A stretch of 64,000 bases of DNA from NCBI RefSeq assembly GCF_018613875.1, contig NZ_JAGGPJ010000003.1, positions 124,001 through 188,000 of the forward strand, read 5' to 3'. The notes under the pieces were generated by a model, which saw nothing but the letters and a program-made list of their open reading frames with translations, was not told the origin of the DNA and ran no database searches. Numbering within the stretch: position 1 is the first letter of the stretch; each line of letters starts with the position of its first letter. The DNA comes from Arthrobacter sp. ISL-28. Its GTDB lineage: Bacteria > Actinomycetota > Actinomycetes > Actinomycetales > Micrococcaceae. Positions 32,559-41,095 of this stretch are shown in pieces. A program made the translations under genes and the position numbers.

Positions 32559-33488
32559 CTAGTTCAGCTTGGCATCGGTGATGGCCCCGGACTCGAGACC
32601 CCAGTTCTCCAGGGACTCCTTGTACTCCGGAGTTTCAAGGACGGACTGGATGGCCTTCTGCAGGGCCGGGGTCAGCGCAGAGTTCTTCTTCAGGCCAATG
32701 GCGGTCACGTCGCTGTTGCCGACGTTGACGCGGCCGATGAGTTCGAAGGAGTTCGGCTGCTGCTTCTGGGCCCAACCGAGGGAGGTGGTGTCGTAAAGGA
32801 CGCCGTCGATCCGCTTGGAGTGCAGCTGGGTCAGGGCCTCCTGGACGTTGGGCAGCGTCACGCCGTTGATCGCCGGCTGTCCCTTGGAGGTGCAGGTCTG
32901 CTCGCTCAGGTCCGGAAGGCGCTTGAGCTGGCCTGTGGAGCCCTGGGTGACGGCGATGTTCTTCCCGCACAGGGTCGCGACGGTGAGCTTCAGCGGGTTC
33001 CCGGCAGCCACGGCCACCGAGTTGCCGGCCTTGAAGTAATCGATCATGTCCAGGACCTTGAGGCGCTCTTCGGTCTTTGACATCGTGGTGGCGGTGAAGT
33101 CGAAGCGGCCGCCGTCAAGGCCCGGGACGATCGTGTCGAACTTCGTGTCCACGAACTTCAGCTTCAAGTCAAGCTTCTTCGCAACGAGCCGCGCGACGTC
33201 CGGGTTGAGCCCGATCGGGGTGGTGTTGTCCTCAGCGAGGAAGGTCGTGGGCGGGTAGTGCAGGTCCATCGCGACCGTGAGCTCGCCCTTGTCCTTGTAG
33301 GACTGCGGCAACAAGGCCACGGCTGCCGCATCCGGCTGGACACCTTCTGAGATGTCAGTCGTGTTCGAGGTCTTTGACTTTGTGTCCTCAGATGCCGAAG
33401 TGCCGGTGGCCGCGCCGCCACAAGCGGTGAGGGCCAGCAGGACGGCAATGCCTGCTGCTGCTGTCTGGGCTTTGTTGATGGTCTTCAT
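32559..33488 (-). CDS. Amino-acid ABC transporter substrate-binding lipoprotein (paralogue 2)
   Basis: SBP_bac_3 family binding protein of 309 aa. Lipoprotein signal MKTINKAQTAAAGIAVLLALTAC ends in the lipobox LTAC. The body repeats the motifs of paralogue 1 (AMDLHYPPTTFLAEDN, IGLNPDVARLVAKKLDLKL, DFTATTMSKTEERLKVLDMIDYF). The open frame extends upstream to 33929 but across two promoters, so it is not used. First gene of the seven-gene catabolic operon. The ligand is presumably the amine degraded by this cluster. Confidence 0.92.
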   Translation of the reverse strand: MKTINKAQTAAAGIAVLLALTACGGAATGTSASEDTKSKTSNTTDISEGVQPDAAAVALLPQSYKDKGELTVAMDLHYPPTTFLAEDNTTPIGLNPDVARLVAKKLDLKLKFVDTKFDTIVPGLDGGRFDFTATTMSKTEERLKVLDMIDYFKAGNSVAVAAGNPLKLTVATLCGKNIAVTQGSTGQLKRLPDLSEQTCTSKGQPAINGVTLPNVQEALTQLHSKRIDGVLYDTTSLGWAQKQQPNSFELIGRVNVGNSDVTAIGLKKNSALTPALQKAIQSVLETPEYKESLENWGLESGAITDAKLN

Positions 33489-33653
33489 GGTGCTTCCCTT
33501 CGAATGGTTTCGGCTGAATTGGATCCGCCAAAACGGGTGCATATTTCGCGGGACCGACCGGTTGGCATCCCTGACTTTAAGGTGCTGGGTCGGTACTAAC
33601 GTGTCTTGCTTCATGCGGGGTTGTGATCCTGATCTCGTTCCGCATCTAACCCA

Positions 33654-33686
33654 ATGCAACCCTCTCAGCTGCAGATTGTCAACAAT
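33654..33686 (-). promoter_or_regulatory. Promoter of the importer/amine catabolism operon with operator, site 4
   Basis: ATTGTCAACAAT (33675-33686) reads ATTGTTGACAAT on the minus strand and contains -35 TTGACA (33677-33682). A -10 TTGCAT (33654-33659) follows after 17 bp. Predicted leader to the binding-protein gene is about 160 bases. Confidence 0.75.
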
Positions 33687-33736
33687 TGACGAAAAGAAAT
33701 TTGCTGGGCTAACAAGCCGGCAGTTAGGAGCAGGAA

Positions 33737-33770
33737 GTTGTTGACAATTTACAATTTCCGGTCCTAGAGT
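33737..33770 (+). promoter_or_regulatory. Promoter of the divergent plus-strand catabolic operon with operator, site 5
   Basis: GTTGTTGACAAT (33737-33748, one mismatch) contains -35 TTGACA (33741-33746). TAGAGT (33765-33770) follows at 18 bp, or CTAGAG at 17. It is 62 bp centre to centre from site 4, about six helical turns, so repressor dimers at both sites could interact. Confidence 0.7.
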
Positions 33771-33897
33771 CGAGGTATTGGACAGCAGAGTCCTCCTGCG
33801 ACGGGGAAGATTCCGACTAGCTCTCTGGGCATGCCCTGGAACCACAATGAGGCTCGGCCTCCGGGCCTTCGACACAACTTCAAGAAACGGACGAATC

Positions 33898-34572
33898 ATG
33901 GCAGACACGAACCTCCGGCCGAAGTACATCTCTTTTGATATCTACGGCACACTGATCAACTTCGACATTGACCCCACCACGCGTCGCCTGCTCGATGGCC
34001 GCATCTCAGAAGAGCAGTGGCCGACCTTCAAGAAGCAGTTCCGCGGGTACCGGTTCGACGAGGTCTGCGGCGACTACAAGCCTTACGAGGCCATCCTTCA
34101 GGATTCCTTTGACCGGGTGTGCAAGCGCTGGGGCATTGGGCCGACGCCTGGTGCCGGCGCAGAGTTCGCTGAGGCCGTGCGCGGCTGGGTTGCCCACGAG
34201 GACGTGCCGGCTCCGCTGAAGCTCATGGGCGACAACTACAAGCTGGTGGCTCTGTCCAACGCAGACGACAGCTTCCTGGAGATCAGCATTCCGAAGCTCG
34301 GCGCAGACTTTCACGCCGTGTTGACCGCTGAGCAGGCCCAGGCCTACAAGCCGCGGTACCAGGCCTTCGAGTACATGCTCGATACCCTGAACGCCAAGCC
34401 GGAGGACTTCCTGCACATCTCCTCGCACACCCGCTACGACATACACCCGATGCACGACATGGGCTTCCGGAACCTTTGGGTGCTGGACCGTGGCTATGAC
34501 CCCATTGGCCCGGGCTACGACCTCACCGCCGTTAAGTCCCTGGACGAGATCAACAAGCACCTCGGTCTCTAA
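33898..34572 (+). CDS. HAD-superfamily hydrolase, type II (2-haloacid dehalogenase-like)
   Basis: Cytosolic protein of 224 aa. The nucleophile motif is ISFDIYGTLINF (Asp14), the second motif VALSNAD, and the third lysine lies in QAYKPRYQAFEYML. Motif four is represented by HISSHTRYDI. This matches type II haloacid dehalogenases, but many relatives with this annotation act on other substrates, and dehalogenation is hard to reconcile with the surrounding amine genes. First gene of the divergent operon, followed 27 bp later by a flavin oxidase. Its role in the pathway is unclear. Confidence 0.85.
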   Translation: MADTNLRPKYISFDIYGTLINFDIDPTTRRLLDGRISEEQWPTFKKQFRGYRFDEVCGDYKPYEAILQDSFDRVCKRWGIGPTPGAGAEFAEAVRGWVAHEDVPAPLKLMGDNYKLVALSNADDSFLEISIPKLGADFHAVLTAEQAQAYKPRYQAFEYMLDTLNAKPEDFLHISSHTRYDIHPMHDMGFRNLWVLDRGYDPIGPGYDLTAVKSLDEINKHLGL

Positions 34573-34599
34573 ACCGACTTCGAGGCGAAAGGTCAAACC

Positions 34600-35877
34600 G
34601 TGAAACTCATTCCTTACTGGCTGGATACAGCCGAAGCATCCGGAGACTACCGGCAGACCCCGGTACCGGAAAATGTCGACGTCGCGATCATCGGCGCCGG
34701 ATTTACCGGGCTCTCAGCGGCCCTTGAATTTGCCAAGCAGGGCGCCAGTGTTGCCGTTTTCGAACGCCACACCGTGGGGTGGGGTGCCTCGGGCCGTAAC
34801 GGGGGAATGGCGACGACCGGGTTGGCCATCAGCTTCAGCACCGCGGTCAAGCGCTACGGCGCCACGCGTGCCGTGGAGATGTTCCAGGAATACAACGACG
34901 CTATCGACACCATCGAAAAGCTGGTGCATGACAATGGCATCGACTGCGACTACAACCGTTTCGGAAAGCTCTCGCTGGCCTTCCACAAGTCCCACTATGA
35001 GGGCTTCCTGAAGTCGCAGGAGAAGCTGGCCAAACTGGCCGACCACCACGTCACCGTGATCCCCAAGTCCGAGATCCACAGCGAAATCGGCACGGACTTC
35101 TACCAGGGCGCCATGGTTGACCCGCTCGGGGCGGGCCTGCATGTGGGCAAGTTCGTGCACGGCCTCGCTGGTGTTGCTGTTGCAGCCGGAGCCGATATTT
35201 GCGAGAACGCCGCGGTGACCGAGCTGAAGAAGGTCTCCGGCACGGTGCACGACGTGCACACCACCCGGGGCATCACCCGTGCCAAGCAGGTCCTGGTCGC
35301 TACCAGCGGCTACACCGGCAACATCACGCCGTGGCTGCAGCGCAGGGTCATCCCGGTGGGAAGCTTCATCATTGTCACCGACCCGCTGCCCGAAGACGTG
35401 GTCAACCGGATCCTGCCCAACCGTCGCCAGGCCTCGGACAGCAAGATGCTGACCTACTACTTCCGGATCACCCCGGACAACCGTCTGCTGTTCGGCGGCC
35501 GGGCCCGCTTCGCGCTGTCCAGCCCGGACTCGGACGTCAAGAGCGCCGAGATCCTCCGCAAGGCGATGCTCGAGCTCTTCCCGTACCTCTCCAACGCCAA
35601 GGTGGACTACATCTGGGGCGGCCTGGTGGACCTCTCCATGGACCAGATGGTGCATGCCGGCCAGCATGACGGACTCTTCTACTCCCTCTGCTACAGCGGA
35701 CACGGCGTGCAGATGGCTGCCCACATGGGTAAGCGCATGGCCCACTACATGGCCGGCGACAAGACTGCGAACGTCTGGGAAGACCTGAAGAACCCGCCCG
35801 TCCCCGGCCACTTTGGCCCGCCGTGGTTCCTGCCGTTCATCGGCGCAGCCGCAAAAATCATCGACCGCATCAAATAG
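34600..35877 (+). CDS. FAD-dependent amine oxidase, PuuB/DadA-like
   Basis: DAO-family flavoenzyme of 425 aa. The FAD motif VDVAIIGAGFTGLSAALEFA is at about residues 24-43 and WGASGRNGGM follows, a hallmark of the gamma-glutamylputrescine oxidase (PuuB) and related subgroup. The C-terminal LCYSGHGVQMAAHMGKRMA is the second FAD contact. It probably oxidises a primary or secondary amine to an aldehyde, which the next gene product would oxidise. Start ATG or GTG choice: the GTG at 34600 follows GGCGAAAGG. Confidence 0.87.
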   Translation: MKLIPYWLDTAEASGDYRQTPVPENVDVAIIGAGFTGLSAALEFAKQGASVAVFERHTVGWGASGRNGGMATTGLAISFSTAVKRYGATRAVEMFQEYNDAIDTIEKLVHDNGIDCDYNRFGKLSLAFHKSHYEGFLKSQEKLAKLADHHVTVIPKSEIHSEIGTDFYQGAMVDPLGAGLHVGKFVHGLAGVAVAAGADICENAAVTELKKVSGTVHDVHTTRGITRAKQVLVATSGYTGNITPWLQRRVIPVGSFIIVTDPLPEDVVNRILPNRRQASDSKMLTYYFRITPDNRLLFGGRARFALSSPDSDVKSAEILRKAMLELFPYLSNAKVDYIWGGLVDLSMDQMVHAGQHDGLFYSLCYSGHGVQMAAHMGKRMAHYMAGDKTANVWEDLKNPPVPGHFGPPWFLPFIGAAAKIIDRIK

Positions 35878-35894
35878 GTAAATTAAGGGTTCCC

Positions 35895-37448
35895 ATGATC
35901 GCATCAACGACAGTGGCTGACGCACGCCCGGAATCAGCCGAAGAAACCGCCTACAGGCGCACAAAGTTTGCGAATCTCCCAGGAGGAGCGTTCTTCGAGG
36001 GTCAGTGGCAAACCGCCGACATGACCCTTGAAGTAAGGGACCCTGAAGACGGTGTCTTGCTGGGGAGCGTATGCACCTCGACGGCGGAGGACGTGCGCCG
36101 GGCAGTAGCGCACCTTCACCGGCACCTCCAGGGTGAGGAGTGGCCGCTGCGTTCCCGCCGTCAGGCTCTGGAAAAGGCAACCCAGCTGCTGGCAGAACAG
36201 GCTGAGAGGTTCGCCAACATCATTGCTTCGGAGAGCAGCAAAACCATCACCGAAGCCGAGCGCGAGGTCCGCCGCTGCATTGAGACCTTCAGGCTCTCTG
36301 CCGCAGCGTCAAGCGAGCTGACCGGGGAGACCCTGGGTTTTGAGGACAGCATGGCCGGTGCCAACAAGATCGGCTGGTACAGCCGCAAGCCGGTGGGGAT
36401 CGTTGCAGCCATCACGCCGTTCAACGATCCGCTGAACCTGGTGGCTCACAAGCTGGGCCCGGCCATCATCGGAGGCAACGGCGTCGTCCTTAAGCCATCG
36501 GCCCGCACTCCGCTGGTCGCGCTGGCCCTTGTCCAGCTGCTGCTCGAAGCGGGCGTCCCGTCCGGACGCATTGCGGCGATCGTGAGCGGGCCGGGCGTTG
36601 CCGAAGCGCTGGTCACGGATGACCGGGTGGACTTGATTTCCTTCACTGGCGGCCCTGCCACGGCGGAACGCATCGCCGCCATGGCCGGTGCGAAGAAGAT
36701 CCTGTCCGAACTTGGCGGCAACAACGCCACGATTGTCTGCGCCGACGCGGATGCGATCCAGGCGGCGGATGCCATCGTGGCCGGCGCGTTCGGCGTGGCC
36801 GGGCAGAACTGCCTCTCGGTCCAGCGCGTATACGTGCACATCTCGCTGTTCGAGGAAGTCCTGGAACACGTCACTCGCGGAACAGAGGCCCTCAAGACCG
36901 GGCCGAAGCTCGACCGCGGCACCGACGTGGGACCGTTGATCTCCGAGGCCGAAGCACGGCGGGTCGAGGAATGGGTGGAGGAGGCCAAGGCCGCCGGGGC
37001 GACCGTCCATGCTGGAGGGACACGGCGGAACGCCTACTACGAGCCGACCGTCCTGACCGATGTGCCCACGGACTGCAAGGTGATCCGGGACGAAGTCTTC
37101 GGACCCGTCGTCAGCATCCTGCCCTTCATCAGCATCGCGGACGCTGTCCACGCCGCCAACAGCTCCGACTACGGCCTTCAGGCCGGCGTCTTCACCCAGT
37201 CCATTGACCAGGCGCTGGACATCGCGGAGAAGCTGCACGTGGGCGCCGTGGTGATCAACGAGACCAGCGACGTCCGGATCGACTCGATGCCCTTCGGCGG
37301 ATTCAAGAAGTCCGGAGTGGGCCGCGAAGGCGTCAGGTATGCCGTCCACGAGATGACAGAGCCTAAAAGCACCATCGTGAACCTTCGAGGATCCGGTGCC
37401 CGCTGGCAGCAGCTGCCGGGCGTCCTGCCAGAGCGGAAAACGTCATGA
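35895..37448 (+). CDS. Aldehyde dehydrogenase family protein
   Basis: NAD(P)-dependent aldehyde dehydrogenase of 517 aa. AAITPFNDPLNLVAHKLGPAI is the cofactor-binding segment, SFTGGPATAERI replaces the usual FTGSTxVG, the general base is in ELGGNNATIVC and the catalytic cysteine in AGQNCLSVQRV. The sequence is closest in pattern to lactaldehyde/phosphonoacetaldehyde/glyceraldehyde-type dehydrogenases rather than to GabD. The last codons overlap the following dehydrogenase (ATGA). Placed after the amine oxidase it probably oxidises that enzyme's aldehyde. Confidence 0.88.
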   Translation: MIASTTVADARPESAEETAYRRTKFANLPGGAFFEGQWQTADMTLEVRDPEDGVLLGSVCTSTAEDVRRAVAHLHRHLQGEEWPLRSRRQALEKATQLLAEQAERFANIIASESSKTITEAEREVRRCIETFRLSAAASSELTGETLGFEDSMAGANKIGWYSRKPVGIVAAITPFNDPLNLVAHKLGPAIIGGNGVVLKPSARTPLVALALVQLLLEAGVPSGRIAAIVSGPGVAEALVTDDRVDLISFTGGPATAERIAAMAGAKKILSELGGNNATIVCADADAIQAADAIVAGAFGVAGQNCLSVQRVYVHISLFEEVLEHVTRGTEALKTGPKLDRGTDVGPLISEAEARRVEEWVEEAKAAGATVHAGGTRRNAYYEPTVLTDVPTDCKVIRDEVFGPVVSILPFISIADAVHAANSSDYGLQAGVFTQSIDQALDIAEKLHVGAVVINETSDVRIDSMPFGGFKKSGVGREGVRYAVHEMTEPKSTIVNLRGSGARWQQLPGVLPERKTS

Positions 37449-38542
37449 GCACCGACAAAATCGCAGTCATCGCAGGGGACGGCATCGGCAACGAAGTTGT
37501 CCCGGCAGCGATCGCATGCCTCGAGCGGATTGCCGGAATCCATTCCCTGAACCTCGAGTTCACGTACTTCGACTGGGGATGCGAATACTATGCCCGGCAC
37601 GGTCGGATGATGGCCGAGGACGGGCTGGAGCAGCTCGCCCAGCACAACGCCATCTTCCTGGGCGCCGTGGGCTCACCGGAGGTCCCCGACACGGAATCCC
37701 TGTGGGGGCTGCTGATTCCCATCCGCCGGGAGTTCCAGCAGTACATCAACCTCCGTCCCGTCAAAACGCTCGACGGCGTTACCTCGCCTCTTGCGTCCAA
37801 TCACCCGATCGATCTCCTCATGGTGCGGGAAAACAACGAAGGCGAATATTCCGAAATCGGCGGCCGGATGTACCGCGGCCAGCCCGAGGAAAGCGCCATG
37901 CAGACCACCGTCTTCACCCGTCTTGGCATCCTGCGGGCGGCGCACTATGCGGCACGGCTGGCCGCGTCCAGGCGCGGGAAGCTCACCTCGGCCACGAAGA
38001 GCAACGGCATCGTGCACACCATGCCGTTCTGGGACGAGGTGGTTGCCGAAACTGTCCGCGAGTACCCGGAGGTCACCCTCACCAGCGAGCTGGTGGATGC
38101 ATTGGCCGCGCACCTGGTCCTGAAGCCCTGGACCCTGGACGTGATTGTCGCCTCCAACCTGTTCGGCGACATCCTTTCGGACCTTGGCAGCGCCGTGACA
38201 GGCTCCATCGGCCTGGCTCCCAGCGCCAACCTGAACCCGGAGGGCGACTACCCCTCCCTCTTCGAACCGGTCCACGGATCGGCGCCGGACATCGCCGGGA
38301 AGGGCCTGGCCAACCCGGTGGGGCAGATCTGGTCCGGAGCCATGATGCTGGAGCACCTCGGCCACCCCGAGGCAGCCGCTCACCTGCAGGCCGCCTTCGA
38401 GTCAGCCCTGCGCGACGGTCACGGCACCCGCGACGTCGGCGGGACCTCGTCGACGTCGGAATTCACGGCAGCCGTCCTGTCGGCCATCGAGGCCCTGGCC
38501 GCGGACCAGTCGGCCAACGCTGCCGCGGTGACGGCGTCATGA
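37445..38542 (+). CDS. Isopropylmalate/tartrate/D-malate dehydrogenase-like enzyme
   Basis: Beta-decarboxylating dehydrogenase of 365 aa. Family landmarks are IAVIAGDGIGNEVVPAAI, RENNEGEYSEIGGRMYRG (substrate Arg and Tyr), KSNGI with MPFWDEV, and LFGDILSDLGSAVTGSIGLAPSAN with HGSAPDIAGKG for Mg and NAD. The GEYSEIGGR loop is of the tartrate/D-malate dehydrogenase type. It would oxidise and decarboxylate a 2-hydroxy-dicarboxylate such as malate or tartrate. Leucine biosynthesis genes are not nearby, supporting a catabolic role. Confidence 0.87.
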   Translation: MSTDKIAVIAGDGIGNEVVPAAIACLERIAGIHSLNLEFTYFDWGCEYYARHGRMMAEDGLEQLAQHNAIFLGAVGSPEVPDTESLWGLLIPIRREFQQYINLRPVKTLDGVTSPLASNHPIDLLMVRENNEGEYSEIGGRMYRGQPEESAMQTTVFTRLGILRAAHYAARLAASRRGKLTSATKSNGIVHTMPFWDEVVAETVREYPEVTLTSELVDALAAHLVLKPWTLDVIVASNLFGDILSDLGSAVTGSIGLAPSANLNPEGDYPSLFEPVHGSAPDIAGKGLANPVGQIWSGAMMLEHLGHPEAAAHLQAAFESALRDGHGTRDVGGTSSTSEFTAAVLSAIEALAADQSANAAAVTAS

Positions 38543-39522
38543 CCGCCGCCGCAGAATCCAAGCGTCCCGTCGTCGCGGCCCTTTACCGCGAGGCACTGCC
38601 GCCGCGGCTTTCCGAGATCGAGGAGCTTGCCGAGGTCCGGCTGACCAAAGCTGACGGTCTCGCCGAGGCACTGGACGGCGCCGACGTGCTGTACCAGTGG
38701 CACTCGTTCTCGCCGGCGCTGCGGGAAAACTGGGAGGCGGCCTCGTCCCTGCAGTGGGTACACGTTACGGCAGCGGGCGTCAGCCAGCTTCTCTTCGACG
38801 AACTGATCCGCAGCAACATCGTCTACACCAACTCCCGCGGAGTCCTCAGCCGGGCCATCGCCGAGTTTGCCCTCGGCTTCGTCCTGGACATGGCCAAGGA
38901 CTCCCAGGGCTCCTACCGGTTGCAGCAGGAACAGCGCTGGCAGCACAGGGTCACCAGCAAGATCCAGGGCCAAAGCGCCCTGGTGGTCGGCACCGGGTCC
39001 ATCGGGCGCGAGATTTCCCGCCTGTTCCGCGCCGTGGGGATGGAGGTCAGCGGGGCCGGAAGGACTGCCCGCCCGGCGGATCCTGACTTCGACCGGATCC
39101 ACTCCTCCCGGGATCTGGCCGCAGTGGTCCAAGACTACGACTACCTCGTGCTCGCAGCACCACTGACCGCCGACACCCGCGGGTTGGTCAATGCCGGAGT
39201 CCTTGCAGCCATGAAGCCCTCGGCGCGGCTCATCAACCTGGGCCGCGGAGAACTTGTCTACACAGGAGCCCTGACCGAGGCATTGGCTTCCGGCTCGATA
39301 GCCGGAGCTGCCCTGGACGTTGTGCACCCTGAACCGCTTCCTGCCGGCCACGCACTGTGGAACATGGAGAACGTCATCATCACCCCGCACATGAGCGGGG
39401 ACACCGAAGACTACCTGGATGACCTCGGCAAGCTGTTTGTGGACAACCTCAAGCTGTACCGCACAGGCGAGCCACTGCAGAACGTCGTCGACAAGGAACT
39501 TGGCTTCGTCGCCGCTTCCTGA
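38539..39522 (+). CDS. D-isomer specific 2-hydroxyacid dehydrogenase
   Basis: NAD(P)-dependent dehydrogenase of 327 aa. The Rossmann motif ALVVGTGSIGREISRLFRAVG is central, INLGRGELVYTGAL and ALDVVHPEPLPAGHALWNMENVIITPHMSG contain the catalytic Arg-Glu-His set (here H in ITPHMSG). The ATG overlaps the previous stop. It probably reduces a 2-ketoacid or oxidises a D-2-hydroxyacid such as glyoxylate/glycerate or hydroxypyruvate. Last gene before a long hairpin and the lyase gene. Confidence 0.88.
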   Translation: MTAAAESKRPVVAALYREALPPRLSEIEELAEVRLTKADGLAEALDGADVLYQWHSFSPALRENWEAASSLQWVHVTAAGVSQLLFDELIRSNIVYTNSRGVLSRAIAEFALGFVLDMAKDSQGSYRLQQEQRWQHRVTSKIQGQSALVVGTGSIGREISRLFRAVGMEVSGAGRTARPADPDFDRIHSSRDLAAVVQDYDYLVLAAPLTADTRGLVNAGVLAAMKPSARLINLGRGELVYTGALTEALASGSIAGAALDVVHPEPLPAGHALWNMENVIITPHMSGDTEDYLDDLGKLFVDNLKLYRTGEPLQNVVDKELGFVAAS

Positions 39523-39546
39523 ACCCTCCTTCACCAACTAACCCAT

Positions 39547-39602
39547 CGATTGCTCCGTGAGTGCCCTTTCGAGCGCCCATAAGGGCACTTACGGAGCAAT
39601 CG
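39547..39602. repeat. 22-bp inverted repeat (long hairpin), REP-like
   Basis: Arms 39547-39568 (starting CGATTGCTCCGTGAGTGCCC) and 39581-39602 are complementary with a single G-U type pair and a 12-base loop. No T-run follows. It lies between the hydroxyacid dehydrogenase and lyase genes. I believe similar 'GCTCCGTAAGTGCCCTT' elements recur in Arthrobacter genomes, which would make it a dispersed repeat that also may act as processing or attenuation site. Confidence 0.75.
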
Positions 39603-39618
39603 ACACAAGGATTGAGAC

Positions 39619-41067
39619 ATGACCGAGAATTCGTCCCTTTTGGAAACCACAGGAAGCCGGACGGAGACTGACTTCATGGGCGCCCGGCAGATCCCGGCCG
39701 CCGCATACTGGGGGATCCAGACCCTGCGTGCAGTGGAGAACTTCCCGATTACCGGCACGGCGATCTCCGCGTACCCGATGCTCGTCAAGTCGCTGGCTCA
39801 GGTCAAGCATGCAGCGCTGTTGGCAAACTTCGATCTCGGCCTGATTGATCAGGTGAAAAAGGACGCAATCGAGCGCGCCTGCCAGGACATTGAACAGGGC
39901 CGGCTGCTGGAGCAGTTCGTGGTGGATGTGATCCAGGGCGGGGCCGGTACCTCGACGAACATGAATGCCAACGAAGTCATCGCCAACCGTGCACTGGAGC
40001 ATCTGGGGCTGACCAAGGGTGAGTACTCCAGCATTCATCCGAACGGGCACGTGAACCTCGGCCAGTCAACCAACGACGTGTACCCCACAGCGATCAAGAT
40101 CGCCACAATCCAGGGCGCCCTTGAGCTGCTGGCAGCCATGGCACATCTTCGCAGAGCGCTGGCGCGGAAGGCTGTGGAGTTCGACGACGTGGTGAAAGTC
40201 GGCAGGACGCAACTGCAGGATGCGGTGCCCATGACCCTTGGCCAGGAGTTCAGCACCTATGCGGTGATGGTGGACGAGGACGAACGCCGGATTCGCGAAG
40301 CCTTGGTTCACCTTCACGAGATCAACCTCGGTGCCACCGCCATCGGCACCGGCATCAACACCCATCCACGATATGCCGCCGAGGCCTGCACACACTTGCA
40401 GCGCATCACCGGGCTGCCGCTGGTCACGGCAGGCAACCTCGTGGAAGCGACCCAGGACTGCGGTGCCTTTGTGCTGTTCTCCGGGACCTTGAAGCGGGTC
40501 GCCGTAAAGCTGTCGAAGATCTGCAATGACCTGCGGCTGCTGTCCTCCGGACCCAGGGCGGGCTTCGCGGAAATCAACCTTCCCCCGCGCCAGGCCGGGT
40601 CGAGCATCATGCCCGGGAAAGTGAACCCGGTCATTCCGGAAGTGGTGAACCAGGTCGCCTTTGAGGTTGTCGGCAATGACCTGACCATCACCATGGCTGC
40701 CGAGGCCGGTCAGCTGCAGCTGAACGCGTTTGAACCGATCATCGCGCGCTCCCTGTTCGCCAGCCTGACCCACCTCACGGCGGCATGCACCACACTGGCG
40801 GACCACTGCATCGACGGCATCACCGCCAACAAGGATTACCTGCGTTCCCAGGTCGAAGCGAGCATCGGCGTCGTCACCATCCTCAACCCGCTCATCGGCT
40901 ACGACGCCGCAACCTCCATCGCCCGCCAGGCACTATCCACAGGCCGCAGCGTCACCTCCCTCGTCCTCGAACGCGGACTACTCACGGCCGATGAACTCGA
41001 CGAGATCCTCCGCCCCGAACACTTGGCGAACCCCCATGCCCACATCGCGGACGGATCGGCCTTCTAG
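39619..41067 (+). CDS. aspA: Aspartate ammonia-lyase-like enzyme (fumarase/aspartase superfamily)
   Basis: Tetrameric lyase of 482 aa that typically converts L-aspartate to fumarate and ammonia. The signature [15 protein letters not shown] (flexible SS loop with the base serine), [18 protein letters not shown] and the [16 protein letters not shown] region ([16 protein letters not shown]) are intact. Relatives with the same signature act on other C-N bonds (ethylenediamine-disuccinate or argininosuccinate type). In this amine island it might act on an N-substituted aspartate. An ATG start follows an AAGGAT six bases upstream. Confidence 0.88.
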   Translation: MTENSSLLETTGSRTETDFMGARQIPAAAYWGIQTLRAVENFPITGTAISAYPMLVKSLAQVKHAALLANFDLGLIDQVKKDAIERACQDIEQGRLLEQFVVDVIQGGAGTSTNMNANEVIANRALEHLGLTKGEYSSIHPNGHVNLGQSTNDVYPTAIKIATIQGALELLAAMAHLRRALARKAVEFDDVVKVGRTQLQDAVPMTLGQEFSTYAVMVDEDERRIREALVHLHEINLGATAIGTGINTHPRYAAEACTHLQRITGLPLVTAGNLVEATQDCGAFVLFSGTLKRVAVKLSKICNDLRLLSSGPRAGFAEINLPPRQAGSSIMPGKVNPVIPEVVNQVAFEVVGNDLTITMAAEAGQLQLNAFEPIIARSLFASLTHLTAACTTLADHCIDGITANKDYLRSQVEASIGVVTILNPLIGYDAATSIARQALSTGRSVTSLVLERGLLTADELDEILRPEHLANPHAHIADGSAF

Positions 41068-41095
41068 ACAGCGTCATTTTAGAAACGGAGCAACT

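Noticed and set aside
34714..36180. 488-codon minus-strand frame
   Set aside because: Antisense to the PuuB-like oxidase and following gene. No family resemblance, shadow frame.
37396..39522. 708-codon frame covering the hydroxyacid dehydrogenase
   Set aside because: The N-terminal 380 codons are a shadow of the IPMDH-like gene in another frame. The real start is the ATG at 38539.
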